A stretch of 32,367 nt of DNA from Clostridia bacterium (GCA_017437005.1 JAFSBZ010000018.1:1-32367); one strand, 5' to 3'; shown: positions 9,225 through 17,727, numbered from the stretch's first letter. Translations and numbers: made by a program. Notes: generated from the sequence alone by a model not told the origin.

Positions 9225-10409
9225 TTAATGATGGAATAAACGCATTCCTGTGAAAGACATAACCATACCGTATTTGTTGCAACAATTAATTACAACATCA
9301 TCACGGATTGAACCGCCTGGTTCCGCAATGTATTTAACACCGCTTCGTTTAGCGCGTTCAATATTATCATCAAACGGGAAGAAAGCATCAGAACCAAGTG
9401 CTACACCGTCAATTGTAGCAAGGTATGCCTTTTGTTCATCTAAAGTAAAGCGTTCAGGCTGAACAGTAAAATACTTTTGCCAATTACCATCAGCGCAAAC
9501 ATCTTCTTCATTTTGGTTAATATAACCATCAATAACATTATCGCGATCAGGACGGCCAAGTGTATCCTTGAAAGGAAGATTAAGCACCTTGTCGTGCTGA
9601 CGTAAAAACCAAGTATCAGCCTTTGTACCTGCAAGACGTGTGCAGTGAATACGTGACTGTTGACCCGCGCCCACACCAATAGCCTGTCCGTCAACGGCAT
9701 AGCAAACTGAATTAGACTGAGTATATTTAAGAGTAATGAGCGCAATTATTAGGTCTCGAACGGCACTTTCGGGTAAATCTTTATTATCGGTTACGATATT
9801 TGAAAGCAATTCGCGATTAATCTCAAAATTATTTCTACCCTGTTCAAACGTAATACCAAATACTTGCTTGGTTTCTTGAACCTCGGGTGCATAATCGGGA
9901 TCAATTTTAACAATATTGTAGTTACCGTTTCTTTTTGATTTTAAAATTTCGAGTGCTTCGGGTTCGTAACCAGGTGCAATAACACCGTCAGAAACCTCAC
10001 GCTTAATCATTTTAGCGGTTGTAACGTCACATACGTCTGAAAGCGCTACCCAGTCACCAAAAGAACACATACGGTCGGTACCACGGGCACGCGCATAAGC
10101 GCAAGCAAGCGGTGACTCATCAAGACCGTCAATATCATCAACAAAGCAAGCCTTTTTAAGCTTATCGCTAAGCGGTACACCAACTGCTGCCGATGTAGGA
10201 CTTACGTGCTTAAAAGAAGTAACCGCAGGTAAACCTAATGCCGCTTTAAGCTCTTTAACAAGCTGCCAAGAGTTAAATGCATCAAGAAAGTTAATATAAC
10301 CGGGTCTACCGCATAAAATTTCAATTGGCAACTCACTGCCATCTTTCATATAAATCTTAGATGGCTTTTGATTGGGGTTACAGCCGTATTTAAGTTCAAA
10401 TTCCTTCAT
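9225..10409 (-). CDS. purH: AICAR transformylase, stand-alone
   Basis: A 394-aa protein that matches only the formyltransferase part of bifunctional PurH. It transfers the formyl group of 10-formyl-THF to AICAR to give FAICAR. SFKHVSPTSAAVG contains the Lys-His pair of the active site, and YTQSNSVCYA and GVGAGQQSRIHC are the conserved core. PGGSIRDDVVI near the C-terminus also fits. The methylglyoxal-synthase-like IMP cyclohydrolase half that normally forms the PurH N-terminus is absent; the missing step is supplied by the PurO-type gene immediately upstream in the operon (11 bp away). The symbol purH is used loosely for this domain. The split arrangement is known in Oscillospiraceae relatives, so it is not a truncation. 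Confidence 0.95.
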   Translation of the reverse strand: MKEFELKYGCNPNQKPSKIYMKDGSELPIEILCGRPGYINFLDAFNSWQLVKELKAALGLPAVTSFKHVSPTSAAVGVPLSDKLKKACFVDDIDGLDESPLACAYARARGTDRMCSFGDWVALSDVCDVTTAKMIKREVSDGVIAPGYEPEALEILKSKRNGNYNIVKIDPDYAPEVQETKQVFGITFEQGRNNFEINRELLSNIVTDNKDLPESAVRDLIIALITLKYTQSNSVCYAVDGQAIGVGAGQQSRIHCTRLAGTKADTWFLRQHDKVLNLPFKDTLGRPDRDNVIDGYINQNEEDVCADGNWQKYFTVQPERFTLDEQKAYLATIDGVALGSDAFFPFDDNIERAKRSGVKYIAEPGGSIRDDVVINCCNKYGMVMSFTGMRLFHH

Positions 10410-10420
10410 AATGGTTCTCC

Positions 10421-11137
10421 TTATACGTTTTTATTAACAATTCTTGATTCATATTTGCCCGAAGACAAATCAATATATCTTACAAATAATGATACTTTAT
10501 TATCTTTATTGAGGTTTTTCCAAATAATATCAGTAAGAGTATCAATATCTACGTCGGGAAGCTCTAAGGTTTTTGGCTCACCCTCAAAGCTTGGAAGCGG
10601 ATTGCCGTCACACTTATATGTATGAATAAACTTAGCTTTTCCTGCGATCGGATTAGAATATGCAAATGTATAACGCTGACAAGATGAACCGTCACCCTCA
10701 GCAGATTTTAGTATTGACATAGCATAATTCATATCACCGTTTTCAAGACGAATTATACCCGAAATACGAGGAGTATAGTTTGGCACGTCATCCTCAAACT
10801 CACGGGTGCGAAGAGCCTGCTCAAAGGTCATTTGTCTATCCATCAGCTCATAAATTGTATCAGTTTGGTCACCGTTTGTAACAATCGTCTTATTGCCAAG
10901 AACACGTACCGGCGCATAAATAATAAGATGTGGGTCGGTCATTTTGGACTCGTCAAACGCCTGTGTTCTAATACCCTGGCCGTCTTCAACAAATACACGG
11001 TTACGGCTGTTTTCGCTTCTACCCATAATAAAGTATGCAGTAATCGCCTTTGTACCGTCTTTACTTTTACCAATAATAATACCTCTGCCGTGATATGCTA
11101 ATGAATTAAGCTCGTTTTCAATAGTTTTTATTTCCAT
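10421..11137 (-). CDS. purO: IMP cyclohydrolase, PurO family
   Basis: A 238-aa protein resembling archaeal PurO (IMP cyclohydrolase, closing FAICAR to IMP). The shared features are YHGRGIIIGKSKDG near the start, GRSENSRNRVF, an NGDQTDTIYE segment like the archaeal NGSHTD, and EDDVPNYTPRISGII like the archaeal E-x-D-x-x-NTPRI. The open frame extends 64 codons further upstream, but that part runs through the purN coding region and has no similarity. I therefore chose the ATG at 11137, 16 bp after the purN stop, which has GAGGT at the right distance. The protein pairs with the adjacent stand-alone AICAR formyltransferase to replace bifunctional PurH. Confidence 0.93.
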   Translation of the reverse strand: MEIKTIENELNSLAYHGRGIIIGKSKDGTKAITAYFIMGRSENSRNRVFVEDGQGIRTQAFDESKMTDPHLIIYAPVRVLGNKTIVTNGDQTDTIYELMDRQMTFEQALRTREFEDDVPNYTPRISGIIRLENGDMNYAMSILKSAEGDGSSCQRYTFAYSNPIAGKAKFIHTYKCDGNPLPSFEGEPKTLELPDVDIDTLTDIIWKNLNKDNKVSLFVRYIDLSSGKYESRIVNKNV

Positions 11138-11153
11138 ATTAAAATACCTCAAA

Positions 11154-11795
11154 TCATTTAATATACGTTTTTCCGTCAACAACGGTAATTTTATCATCAC
11201 ACAAAAGTTGTACAGCAAGTGGTAATATCTTCCACTCGGCCTGCTCCATAATACGTTTTTGTAATGTTTCGGGTGTGTCATCATCCAAAACCTCAACAGC
11301 CCTTTGAAGAATAATGGGACCCGCATCACACTCGGCTGTTACAAAATGAACAGTAGCACCCGACACCTTAACACCTTTTTTAAGAGCTTCTTCGTGTACG
11401 TGAAGTCCATAATATCCTTTGCCACAAAATGATGGGATTAATGTAGGATGAACATTTATCATTTTATTTTGGAATGCGTTGCATACGTTCTCATCAAGAA
11501 TTGTCATAAAACCTGCATACACAACAATATCGGCTTTTTCCTCTATAAGTGCGTCACGCATAGCTATACTGTACGAAACAATATCAGCATAATCTTTTCT
11601 TATAAGAGTACGTGTTTTTATTCCGTTGTTTTGGGCTCGGGTAAGCGCATAAGCATCTGCTTTAGAAGAGATAACACAGGTGATTTTTCCGCAGCCAAGT
11701 TGTCCGTTTGACTGCGCATCAATAAGCGCCTGCAAATTTGTACCGCCACCCGACACTAAAACAACAATATTTTTAGTATTATTCAATGATAACAC
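11154..11795 (-). CDS. purN: phosphoribosylglycinamide formyltransferase
   Basis: A 213-aa GAR transformylase using 10-formyl-THF (step 3). The N-terminus NIVVLVSGGGTNLQALIDA binds the substrate phosphate. The active-site Asn-x-His is in MINVHPTLIPSF, and the Asp is in ATVHFVTAECDAGPII. HPTLIPSFCGKGYYG is the loop form seen in Clostridia. Its start lies 17 bp inside the end of purM, so translation is probably coupled. It depends on formyl donor made by Fhs at the other end of the operon. Confidence 0.96.
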   Translation of the reverse strand: MLSLNNTKNIVVLVSGGGTNLQALIDAQSNGQLGCGKITCVISSKADAYALTRAQNNGIKTRTLIRKDYADIVSYSIAMRDALIEEKADIVVYAGFMTILDENVCNAFQNKMINVHPTLIPSFCGKGYYGLHVHEEALKKGVKVSGATVHFVTAECDAGPIILQRAVEVLDDDTPETLQKRIMEQAEWKILPLAVQLLCDDKITVVDGKTYIK

Positions 11796-12819
11796 CCTCG
11801 TCGCTTTCTATAACACTACCTATAACGTAAGCATCTTCACCGTTTGCTTTTAAAATTTCGAGTGCTTTGTCAGCATCTTCTGCTGCTACAACAACGCTCA
11901 TACCAACACCCATATTATATGTGTTAAACATATCACGTTCAGAGATACCGCCTACCTTTTGAATAAGATCAAAGATAGGTAAAATCTTAAGCGATGATTT
12001 ATCAACCTTTACCGAATAACCTTTTGGTAAGCTTCTTGGAATATTTTCATAGAATCCCCCGCCTGTTATGTGAGATATAGCGTGAACCTTTACCTCATCA
12101 ATAAGGGCAAGAACCGATTTTACATATATTTTGGTAGGAGTAAGCAGTGTTTCACCAAGAGTTTTACCTTGGAGCTCATCTTTATATGCAGTAAGGTCAC
12201 AGTTTTCAATATCAAACACCTTTCTTACAAGTGAAAAGCCATTTGAGTGAACACCGCTTGATGCAAGAGCAATTACTGTATCTCCCACCTTAACCGAATT
12301 GTTATCAAGAATTTTTTTCTTATCAACAACACCAACTGCAAAACCTGCAAGATCATAATCATCTATAGGCATCATACCTGGATGCTCAGCGGTTTCGCCG
12401 CCAATAAGAGCCGCGCCTGATTGCACACAGCCTTCACAAACGCCACTAACTATAGAAGCTATCTTTTCAGGAACATTTTTACCGCAAGCGATATAATCCA
12501 AAAAGAACAATGGTTTTGCGCCACAGCAAATAATATCATTTACACACATAGCAACAGCATCAATACCAATGGTATCGTGCCTGTCCATAAGTATTGCAAG
12601 CTTAACCTTTGTACCGCAACCGTCGGTGCCGCTTACTAAAACAGGCTCTTCATAGCCTGAGGGCATACCAAAGCAACCACCAAAGCCACCTACATCATCA
12701 AGACAACCTGCGTTACGTGTTCTGGCAATGTGTTGCTTCATAAGCTCTACTGATTTATAACCTGCGGTAATATCAACGCCCGCAGCAGCGTATGCTTCTG
12801 ATTTAGAATTGTTATGCAT
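11779..12819 (-). CDS. purM: phosphoribosylformylglycinamidine cyclo-ligase (AIR synthetase)
   Basis: A 346-aa protein of standard length. Typical PurM signatures are YAAAGVDITAG at the start, LVSGTDGCGTKVKLA, GIDAVAMCVNDIICCGAKPLFFLDY, GGETAEHPGMM and ASSGVHSNGFSLVRK. It closes FGAM to AIR using ATP (step 5), as a dimer whose interface forms the active site. It starts 3 bp after the purF stop and overlaps purN by 17 bp, the tightest packing in this operon. Confidence 0.97.
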   Translation of the reverse strand: MHNNSKSEAYAAAGVDITAGYKSVELMKQHIARTRNAGCLDDVGGFGGCFGMPSGYEEPVLVSGTDGCGTKVKLAILMDRHDTIGIDAVAMCVNDIICCGAKPLFFLDYIACGKNVPEKIASIVSGVCEGCVQSGAALIGGETAEHPGMMPIDDYDLAGFAVGVVDKKKILDNNSVKVGDTVIALASSGVHSNGFSLVRKVFDIENCDLTAYKDELQGKTLGETLLTPTKIYVKSVLALIDEVKVHAISHITGGGFYENIPRSLPKGYSVKVDKSSLKILPIFDLIQKVGGISERDMFNTYNMGVGMSVVVAAEDADKALEILKANGEDAYVIGSVIESDEGVIIE

Positions 12820-12822
12820 AAT

Positions 12823-14247
12823 TTATTCCTTTCCGTTCCAACAGTAAGTACAAAGGTCGCATTCCGGAAGACCTATAGCCTCGATTATGCCCTCAAGAGA
12901 CTGGAACTCTAAAGATGCAAAACCGAGCTTTTCACATATAGATTTTCGTAATTTTTTACCTCTTTCGGTTTCGCCGTTTGAATATTCATCAATAAAATTA
13001 AAGCCATCTTCTCCTTCAAGCTCCATAATTACACGTCGGGCTATAAGCTCCATATCACTTGTAGAGCGTGAGAAGTTAAGATATTTGCAACCATACATAA
13101 TTGGCGGACAAGCAGAACGCATATGAACCGACTTAGCGCCGTTTTCGTATAGGAAATCAACCGTTTCTTTTAGCTGTGTACCACGAACAATCGAGTCATC
13201 TACAAACAAAAGATTTTTACCAACTATAAAATCGTGCACAGGTATTTGCTTCATACGAGCTACCTTATTACGCTCGGCTTGCTTTGCAGGTGTAAAGCTA
13301 CGTGCCCAGGTTGGAGTATATTTAATAAAAGCACGAGCATATTTTTTACCGCTTTCATTTGAATAACCTAATGCGTGCGGTATGCCGGAGTCAGGCACGC
13401 CCCCTACATAATCAACATCTTGAGCAACACCCTTTTGCCGATCATATTTAGCCATTATTTCACCATTGCGACAGCGCATTGCCTCTACATTTACGCCCTC
13501 ATATGTAGATGTCGGATAGCCGTAGTAACTCCAAAGGAAAGAGCAAATTCGTTTTTTCTTACCTGGTTCTGCCAACTGTCTAATACCGTCGGGTGTAATT
13601 TTTACAACTTCACCCGGACCGAGTTCTCTTTCGTCGACATAACCCAATTTTTGATAAGCAAATGACTCAAACGTTACGGCATAACCATCATCGTTTTTAC
13701 CTATAAGCACGGGTATTCTGCCAAATTTATCACGAGCAGCAATAATAGAGCCCTTACTTGTTAAAATCAATATAGACATTGTGCCGTCAATTTGTTCCTG
13801 CGCATATTTGATACCGTCGACAAAGGTTTCTTTTTGGTTAACCAAGGCGGCTACAAGTTCGGTAGTGTTTACCCTACCGCCTGTCATAGCGTCAAAATAC
13901 ACTCCTGTTTGGGCAAGACACTTGTCTATAAGCTCATCAACATTGTTTATAAGTCCTACCGTGCAAATAGCATACGTACCAAATTTTGAACGAATAAGCA
14001 TTGGTTGAGGATCGGTATCGCTAATGCAACCGATAGCAGAAGTACCCTTCATTTCATCAAAAATTTTTTCAAATTTTGTTCTGAAGGGTGAGTTTTCTAT
14101 ATTATGTATTTTTCGCTGCAAACCGATTTCGCTATCATATGCAGCTAGACCGCCACGACGAGTGCCAAGGTGTGAATGATAATCCACACCAAAGAACACA
14201 TCTATCATACAGTCATTTTTTGAGGAGATTCCAAAAAAACCGCCCAT
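12823..14247 (-). CDS. purF: amidophosphoribosyltransferase-like protein with degenerate glutaminase site
   Basis: A 474-aa PurF homologue for step 1, making phosphoribosylamine from PRPP. The PRPP loop FVDDSIVRGT (348-357) is intact. Cysteines at 235, 387, 463 and 466 or 469 (the last in CDLCTYC) match the positions of the four [4Fe-4S] ligands of the Bacillus enzyme. The glutaminase half is odd. The protein begins MGGFFGISS where active enzymes have Cys-Gly-(Val/Ile)-Phe-Gly, so the N-terminal nucleophile is Gly2. The HVRYST segment is CISDTD (74-79), HNGN is TVGL (96-99), and the usual Asp in TSDSE is replaced by TTE (128-130). Free ammonia or a partner could supply nitrogen. From memory, similar Cys-less relatives occur in Bacteroides, so this is probably a clade trait. 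The gene sits between purC and purM. Confidence 0.88.
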   Translation of the reverse strand: MGGFFGISSKNDCMIDVFFGVDYHSHLGTRRGGLAAYDSEIGLQRKIHNIENSPFRTKFEKIFDEMKGTSAIGCISDTDPQPMLIRSKFGTYAICTVGLINNVDELIDKCLAQTGVYFDAMTGGRVNTTELVAALVNQKETFVDGIKYAQEQIDGTMSILILTSKGSIIAARDKFGRIPVLIGKNDDGYAVTFESFAYQKLGYVDERELGPGEVVKITPDGIRQLAEPGKKKRICSFLWSYYGYPTSTYEGVNVEAMRCRNGEIMAKYDRQKGVAQDVDYVGGVPDSGIPHALGYSNESGKKYARAFIKYTPTWARSFTPAKQAERNKVARMKQIPVHDFIVGKNLLFVDDSIVRGTQLKETVDFLYENGAKSVHMRSACPPIMYGCKYLNFSRSTSDMELIARRVIMELEGEDGFNFIDEYSNGETERGKKLRKSICEKLGFASLEFQSLEGIIEAIGLPECDLCTYCWNGKE

Positions 14248-14272
14248 AGTGACCTACTTTCTGAAATAAGAA

Positions 14273-14959
14273 TTAAGCAAAGAAAAGTTTTGAAAGTGTC
14301 ATAGGATCGATATACTCGCCATCCTTATAAACACGCATATTACCCGAAGCAATTTCGTCAATTAGCATTACGTCACCATTGGGCGCATAGCCAAATTCAA
14401 ATTTGATGTCATAAAGGTCGAGACCTTTTTCCTTAAGATCATCCGCTACAATCTTTGTAATCTTTTGGGTCATATCCTTAATATCTTCATACTGTTTATC
14501 GGTCATAACACCAAGTGCTACAAGAGCATCCTTAATTACAAGTGGGTCGCCCTTTTCATCATTTTTAAAGGTCATTTCAACATATGCAGGAAGATCAGCA
14601 CCCTCTTCGATATAATCGCCGTAACGACGAATGAAGCTACCAACTGCTTTATAACGGCAAATAACCTCAAGACCGTGACCAAACACTTTTGCCGGAAGAA
14701 CTTCCATTGTTGTATCTTCAAGGTTAGCATTTACATAATGTGTGAAAATACCTGCCTTATTGATTTTTTCAAAGAAGTAAATTGACATACGAAGGTTTAC
14801 GTCGCCAACACCTTCTATAGTAAGTCCTACAGAGTTTTCGCCCGGATCAAACACGCCGTCTTTACCGGTACAATCGTCTTTGAATTTTAAAAGGCAGTTG
14901 CCGTTTTCAAGCGCATAAACATTTTTAGTTTTACCTGTGTACAAAAGTTTGTTTTCCAT
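14273..14959 (-). CDS. purC: SAICAR synthetase
   Basis: A 228-aa protein near the usual bacterial length, joining CAIR and aspartate with ATP (step 7). The start [11 protein letters not shown] is the family signature, followed by [30 protein letters not shown] and [29 protein letters not shown] hold the expected substrate and metal-binding residues. It lies 24 bp after purE and 25 bp before purF. The product needs PurB to become AICAR; purB is not in this window. Confidence 0.97.
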   Translation of the reverse strand: MENKLLYTGKTKNVYALENGNCLLKFKDDCTGKDGVFDPGENSVGLTIEGVGDVNLRMSIYFFEKINKAGIFTHYVNANLEDTTMEVLPAKVFGHGLEVICRYKAVGSFIRRYGDYIEEGADLPAYVEMTFKNDEKGDPLVIKDALVALGVMTDKQYEDIKDMTQKITKIVADDLKEKGLDLYDIKFEFGYAPNGDVMLIDEIASGNMRVYKDGEYIDPMTLSKLFFA

Positions 14960-14983
14960 AATATATTACTCCTTTAAAATAAA

Positions 14984-15472
14984 TTACAAATTTTCCATAA
15001 CAGTGCTATCCTTTTTAAGCACTGCTGCCGCATCACTTGCGCGTTTCGCATCAAGCTTTGCCGCTAACTCTTTATCTTCAACAGCGATGATTTGCGCTGC
15101 AAGTAAAGCTGCATTTGCGCCGCCGTTTATTGCAACGGTAGCAACCGGAATGCCTGTTGGCATTTGAACGGTAGAAAGTAGCGCATCCATACCGTCAAGA
15201 ACGGATGACTTACACGGAATACCAATTACGGGTAATGTTGTGTTCGCCGCAATAGCACCTGCAAGGTGAGCCGCCATACCCGCCGCCGCAATAAGTACAC
15301 CAAATCCGTTTTTACGAGCAGAAGCAGCAAAATCACGTGCTTCAACAGGTGTACGATGTGCAGAATATATATGTACCTCAAACGGTATCTCAAGAGATTT
15401 TAACATATCGGTAGCTTTTTTAATGATTGGTAAATCACTATCACTACCCATTATAATTCCAATTTTTTTCAT
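14984..15472 (-). CDS. purE: PurE, N5-carboxyaminoimidazole ribonucleotide mutase
   Basis: A 162-aa PurE of normal length. GIIMGSDSDLP opens the phosphate-binding site, YSAHRTP carries the catalytic His, and AAAGMAAHLAGAIAANTTLPVIGIP is the core loop. PurE acts in step 6, moving a carboxylate onto the ring. Its usual partner PurK is not in the operon, so either PurK is elsewhere or this protein uses CO2 directly. It is the first gene of the operon, directly after the ZTP riboswitch and terminator, with GGAGGT (15483-15478) ahead of the ATG, so all downstream pur genes and fhs share its control. Confidence 0.96.
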   Translation of the reverse strand: MKKIGIIMGSDSDLPIIKKATDMLKSLEIPFEVHIYSAHRTPVEARDFAASARKNGFGVLIAAAGMAAHLAGAIAANTTLPVIGIPCKSSVLDGMDALLSTVQMPTGIPVATVAINGGANAALLAAQIIAVEDKELAAKLDAKRASDAAAVLKKDSTVMENL

Positions 15473-15483
15473 TTTTTACCTCC

Positions 15484-15532
15484 AAAAAAACACAAATGGG
15501 CGCACTTGAAAAAGGTTATTTCAAGTGTGCCC
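15484..15532 (-). terminator. riboswitch-controlled terminator of the purine operon
   Basis: A 13-bp stem with a single A-C mismatch (GGGCACACTTGAA at 15532-15520 with TTCAAGTGCGCCC at 15510-15498) is followed by a uridine-rich stretch ending in seven Ts (15490-15484). Its upstream arm contains the GGGCA that the ZTP aptamer needs for its pseudoknot, so the two folds exclude each other. Ligand binding should prevent termination and switch the operon on. The ribosome site of purE follows immediately. Confidence 0.85.
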
Positions 15533-15605
15533 AGACGGTCGGCTAAAATATTACAATCTTTGTTCCTTAGTGGTGCTCCACAAATAGTTCCGTCAGTCAC
15601 AAAGA
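15528..15605 (-). promoter_or_regulatory. ZTP (pfl) riboswitch aptamer
   Basis: On the minus strand the leader carries the hallmark parts of the ZTP/pfl motif in order. P1 is TCTTTGT (15605-15599) paired with ACAAAGA (15563-15557). Inside it are GTGACTGACGG and a small hairpin GTGG-AGCA-CCAC. After a linker comes the 3' part GACCGTCTGGGCA (15540-15528), where the CCGTC strand can pair with GACGG to form the pseudoknot. ZTP riboswitches sense ZMP/ZTP, which build up when 10-formyl-THF runs short, and turn on purine and folate genes. The placement before purE...fhs and the overlapping terminator fit an ON switch. The call rests on pattern recognition without a covariance-model search. Confidence 0.88.
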
Positions 15606-15627
15606 AGGTACTTAAAAGTACATAATA

Positions 15628-15656
15628 AGTATATCATTTTATAAAAAAACTGTCAA
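15628..15656 (-). promoter_or_regulatory. sigma-A-type promoter of the purine operon
   Basis: Reading the minus strand, TTGACA (15656-15651) and TATACT (15633-15628) are separated by exactly 17 bp. Initiation near 15620 would leave about 15 nt before the riboswitch P1 stem. The promoter lies 52 bp after the pyrI stop. Confidence 0.85.
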
Positions 15657-15707
15657 TGGGCAAACTCGAAATTTGTCATATTAAATTGACCAAAAAATGA
15701 TAAAGTT

Positions 15708-16121
15708 TTATGCTTTTGTTTCACAATAAACACAACGATAAACTTTATTTTCTTTATCTGTTAATTTAAAGATGTGATCAAGCTCTTGTTCGCAAGATGT
15801 AATACATCTTGGATTTTTACATTTTATAACGTTGGTAAGTATTTCGGGCATATCTATACTACGCTTATCGACAAGCTTACCATTTTTAATAATATTAATC
15901 GTGGCATCAGGGTCAACAAAACCTATAACATCAAGATTAAGCTCAATATCAGCATCAATTTTTATAATATCTTTTTTGCCCATTTTACGACTGCCAACAT
16001 TTTTTATAAGTGCAATTGACGCGTCAAGAGATGCAAGATCTAAAAGTTCATAAAGTTTCATACCAAGACCTGCTGTAATATGGTCAATCACAACACCGTT
16101 TTGAATAGAATCTATATTCAT
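15708..16121 (-). CDS. pyrI: aspartate carbamoyltransferase regulatory subunit
   Basis: A 137-aa PyrI, somewhat shorter than the 153 aa of E. coli. The N-terminal nucleotide-binding domain (residues 1 to about 95) includes [22 protein letters not shown]-terminal zinc domain has CKNPRC and CVYC, giving the four zinc ligands Cys-x4-Cys and Cys-x2-Cys; an extra Cys sits in ITSCEQ. PyrI couples ATCase activity to CTP/ATP levels. It overlaps pyrB by 4 bp (ATGA), as expected for subunits made in fixed ratio. It is the last gene of the pyr operon. No terminator hairpin is visible between its stop and the pur promoter. Confidence 0.95.
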   Translation of the reverse strand: MNIDSIQNGVVIDHITAGLGMKLYELLDLASLDASIALIKNVGSRKMGKKDIIKIDADIELNLDVIGFVDPDATINIIKNGKLVDKRSIDMPEILTNVIKCKNPRCITSCEQELDHIFKLTDKENKVYRCVYCETKA

Positions 16122-17041
16122 ATTGTTCCTGCCTCCTTAAGTAATTTAAGAATAAGCGCCATACGCATATATTTACCGTTAAGCACCTGCTTAAAATAAC
16201 ACGCGCGTGGGTCATTATCTATAGCTACGCTTATCTCATTAACACGTGGCAGAGGATGCAAAATTGATAAATCAGACTTAGCATTTTTAAGCTTGTCAGG
16301 TGTTAATATATAACTATCCTTAAGACGCAAGTAATCCTCTTCATTAAAGAATCGTTCACGCTGAACACGGGTCATATAAAGTATATCTAATTTTGGCATT
16401 GCCGCTTCTAAATCTGTGGTTTGCTCATAAGGAATGTTGTTTTTTTGAAGAATATCCTTTTTAACATAACTTGGTAATTTAAGCTCTTCGGGTGAAATAA
16501 GTACAAATTTAATGTTGCTGTAACGACTTAAAGCATTAATGAGCGAATGTACAGTTCTACCAAATTTTAAATCTCCGCAAAGACCTACCGTAAGATTATT
16601 GAATCTTCCCTTTTCACGACGAATTGTAAGCAAATCGGCAAGCGTTTGAGTAGGATGACAATGTCCGCCGTCGCCCGCGTTAATTACAGGAATACTTGCA
16701 TTATTAGCCGCAACAAAAGCTGCGCCCTCTTTGGGATGACGCATAGCAATAATGTCAGCATAGCAGCTTACGGTTTTTGCTGTGTCGGCAATGCTTTCAC
16801 CCTTGGCGGCCGACGAGCTGTTTGCCTCGGAAAAGCCAAGTACATTACCGCCAAGCTCATACATAGCAGCCTCAAAGCTTAGCCTTGTTCTTGTAGATGG
16901 TTCAAAAAATAGCGTAGCTAATTTTTTACCGTCACAAATATGCGCATATTTGTTAGGATTGTCGATAATATCAAGGGCTGTAGCGATAAGCTCATCAAGC
17001 TCCTCAACAGTAAAATCCAAAATATCGATAATGCTTTTCAT
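16118..17041 (-). CDS. pyrB: aspartate carbamoyltransferase catalytic subunit
   Basis: A 307-aa catalytic chain of normal length, forming carbamoyl-aspartate. The carbamoyl-phosphate motif [13 protein letters not shown] lies near residue 46. [11 protein letters not shown] is the mobile loop whose Lys reaches into the neighbouring active site. [17 protein letters not shown] and [10 protein letters not shown] are the remaining conserved blocks. With the overlapping pyrI it should form the allosteric c6r6 type of ATCase, so feedback control here is likely at the enzyme level as well as on transcription. Confidence 0.97.
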   Translation of the reverse strand: MKSIIDILDFTVEELDELIATALDIIDNPNKYAHICDGKKLATLFFEPSTRTRLSFEAAMYELGGNVLGFSEANSSSAAKGESIADTAKTVSCYADIIAMRHPKEGAAFVAANNASIPVINAGDGGHCHPTQTLADLLTIRREKGRFNNLTVGLCGDLKFGRTVHSLINALSRYSNIKFVLISPEELKLPSYVKKDILQKNNIPYEQTTDLEAAMPKLDILYMTRVQRERFFNEEDYLRLKDSYILTPDKLKNAKSDLSILHPLPRVNEISVAIDNDPRACYFKQVLNGKYMRMALILKLLKEAGTI

Positions 17042-17070
17042 TTTTTTCTCCTTAAAGAGTAATTAATAAT

Positions 17071-17727
17071 TTATTCTTTAGCACCATTTATTGCAAGATA
17101 GTTTTTAATGCGCTCAACATTTTCACGGTTGGCTTCATCTTCTTCTAAATATTCGATAATATCATATACATCAACTACAGAATATACAGGAAAACCGTAT
17201 TCCTCGCCTACCTCTGCCATTGCTGATTTTTCAGTTTGTCCTTTTTCTTTACGGTCAACCATTACAAATGTTGCAGCAACCTTTGTACCCTTAAGACCCG
17301 AAAGTATTGCCATACTTTCGCGAATTGCTGTACCTGCAGTTATAACATCTTCTACAATTACAATTTCTTCGCCCTCTGTAGGCTTATATCCCACAAACAC
17401 ACCGCCTTCGCCGTGATCCTTTTCTTCCTTACGATTAAAAAAGAATGGAACGTCAAGACCCTCTTTTGAAAGCGCACAAGCAACCGATACAGCAATAGGA
17501 ATACCCTTATATGCAGGTCCGTAAAGAACTGTTCTTTTATTTCCTACCTTTTCAAAATATGCCTTGGCATAAAATTCACCAAGCTTTGAAATTTGGTCAC
17601 CTGTTTTAATGTCACCGGCATTTATAAAATAAGGGATTTTTCTACCGGATTTCGCTGTAAAATCGCCAAATTTTAAAACGCCTGCGCTTTCAAGAAACTC
17701 AATAAATTCTCTTTTATAGCTTTCCAT
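17071..17727 (-). CDS. pyrE: orotate phosphoribosyltransferase
   Basis: A 218-aa OPRTase that joins orotate to PRPP to give OMP. The PRPP-binding motif IVEDVITAGTAIRES is at residues 123-138. The N-terminal KSGRKIPYFINAG and the YGPAYKGIPIAV segment are typical. RKEEKDHGEGG is the flexible loop that closes over PRPP. It lies 12 bp after the zinc-ribbon gene and 29 bp before pyrB, with an AAGGAG-type ribosome site. Confidence 0.96.
   Translation of the reverse strand: MESYKREFIEFLESAGVLKFGDFTAKSGRKIPYFINAGDIKTGDQISKLGEFYAKAYFEKVGNKRTVLYGPAYKGIPIAVSVACALSKEGLDVPFFFNRKEEKDHGEGGVFVGYKPTEGEEIVIVEDVITAGTAIRESMAILSGLKGTKVAATFVMVDRKEKGQTEKSAMAEVGEEYGFPVYSVVDVYDIIEYLEEDEANRENVERIKNYLAINGAKE

Noticed and set aside
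9225-10409. Truncated purH pseudogene
   Set aside because: The formyltransferase part is complete and in frame, and the missing cyclohydrolase activity is encoded by the next gene, so this is a split system rather than decay.
11138-11329. 64-codon N-terminal extension of the IMP cyclohydrolase
   Set aside because: It is read from purN sequence in another frame, and a good ribosome site precedes the internal ATG at 11137.
14205-14211. Cys13 of PurF as an N-terminal nucleophile after propeptide removal
   Set aside because: The GGFFGI strand that follows the nucleophile in active enzymes is at residues 2-7, so Cys13 falls well after it and cannot occupy the same position.
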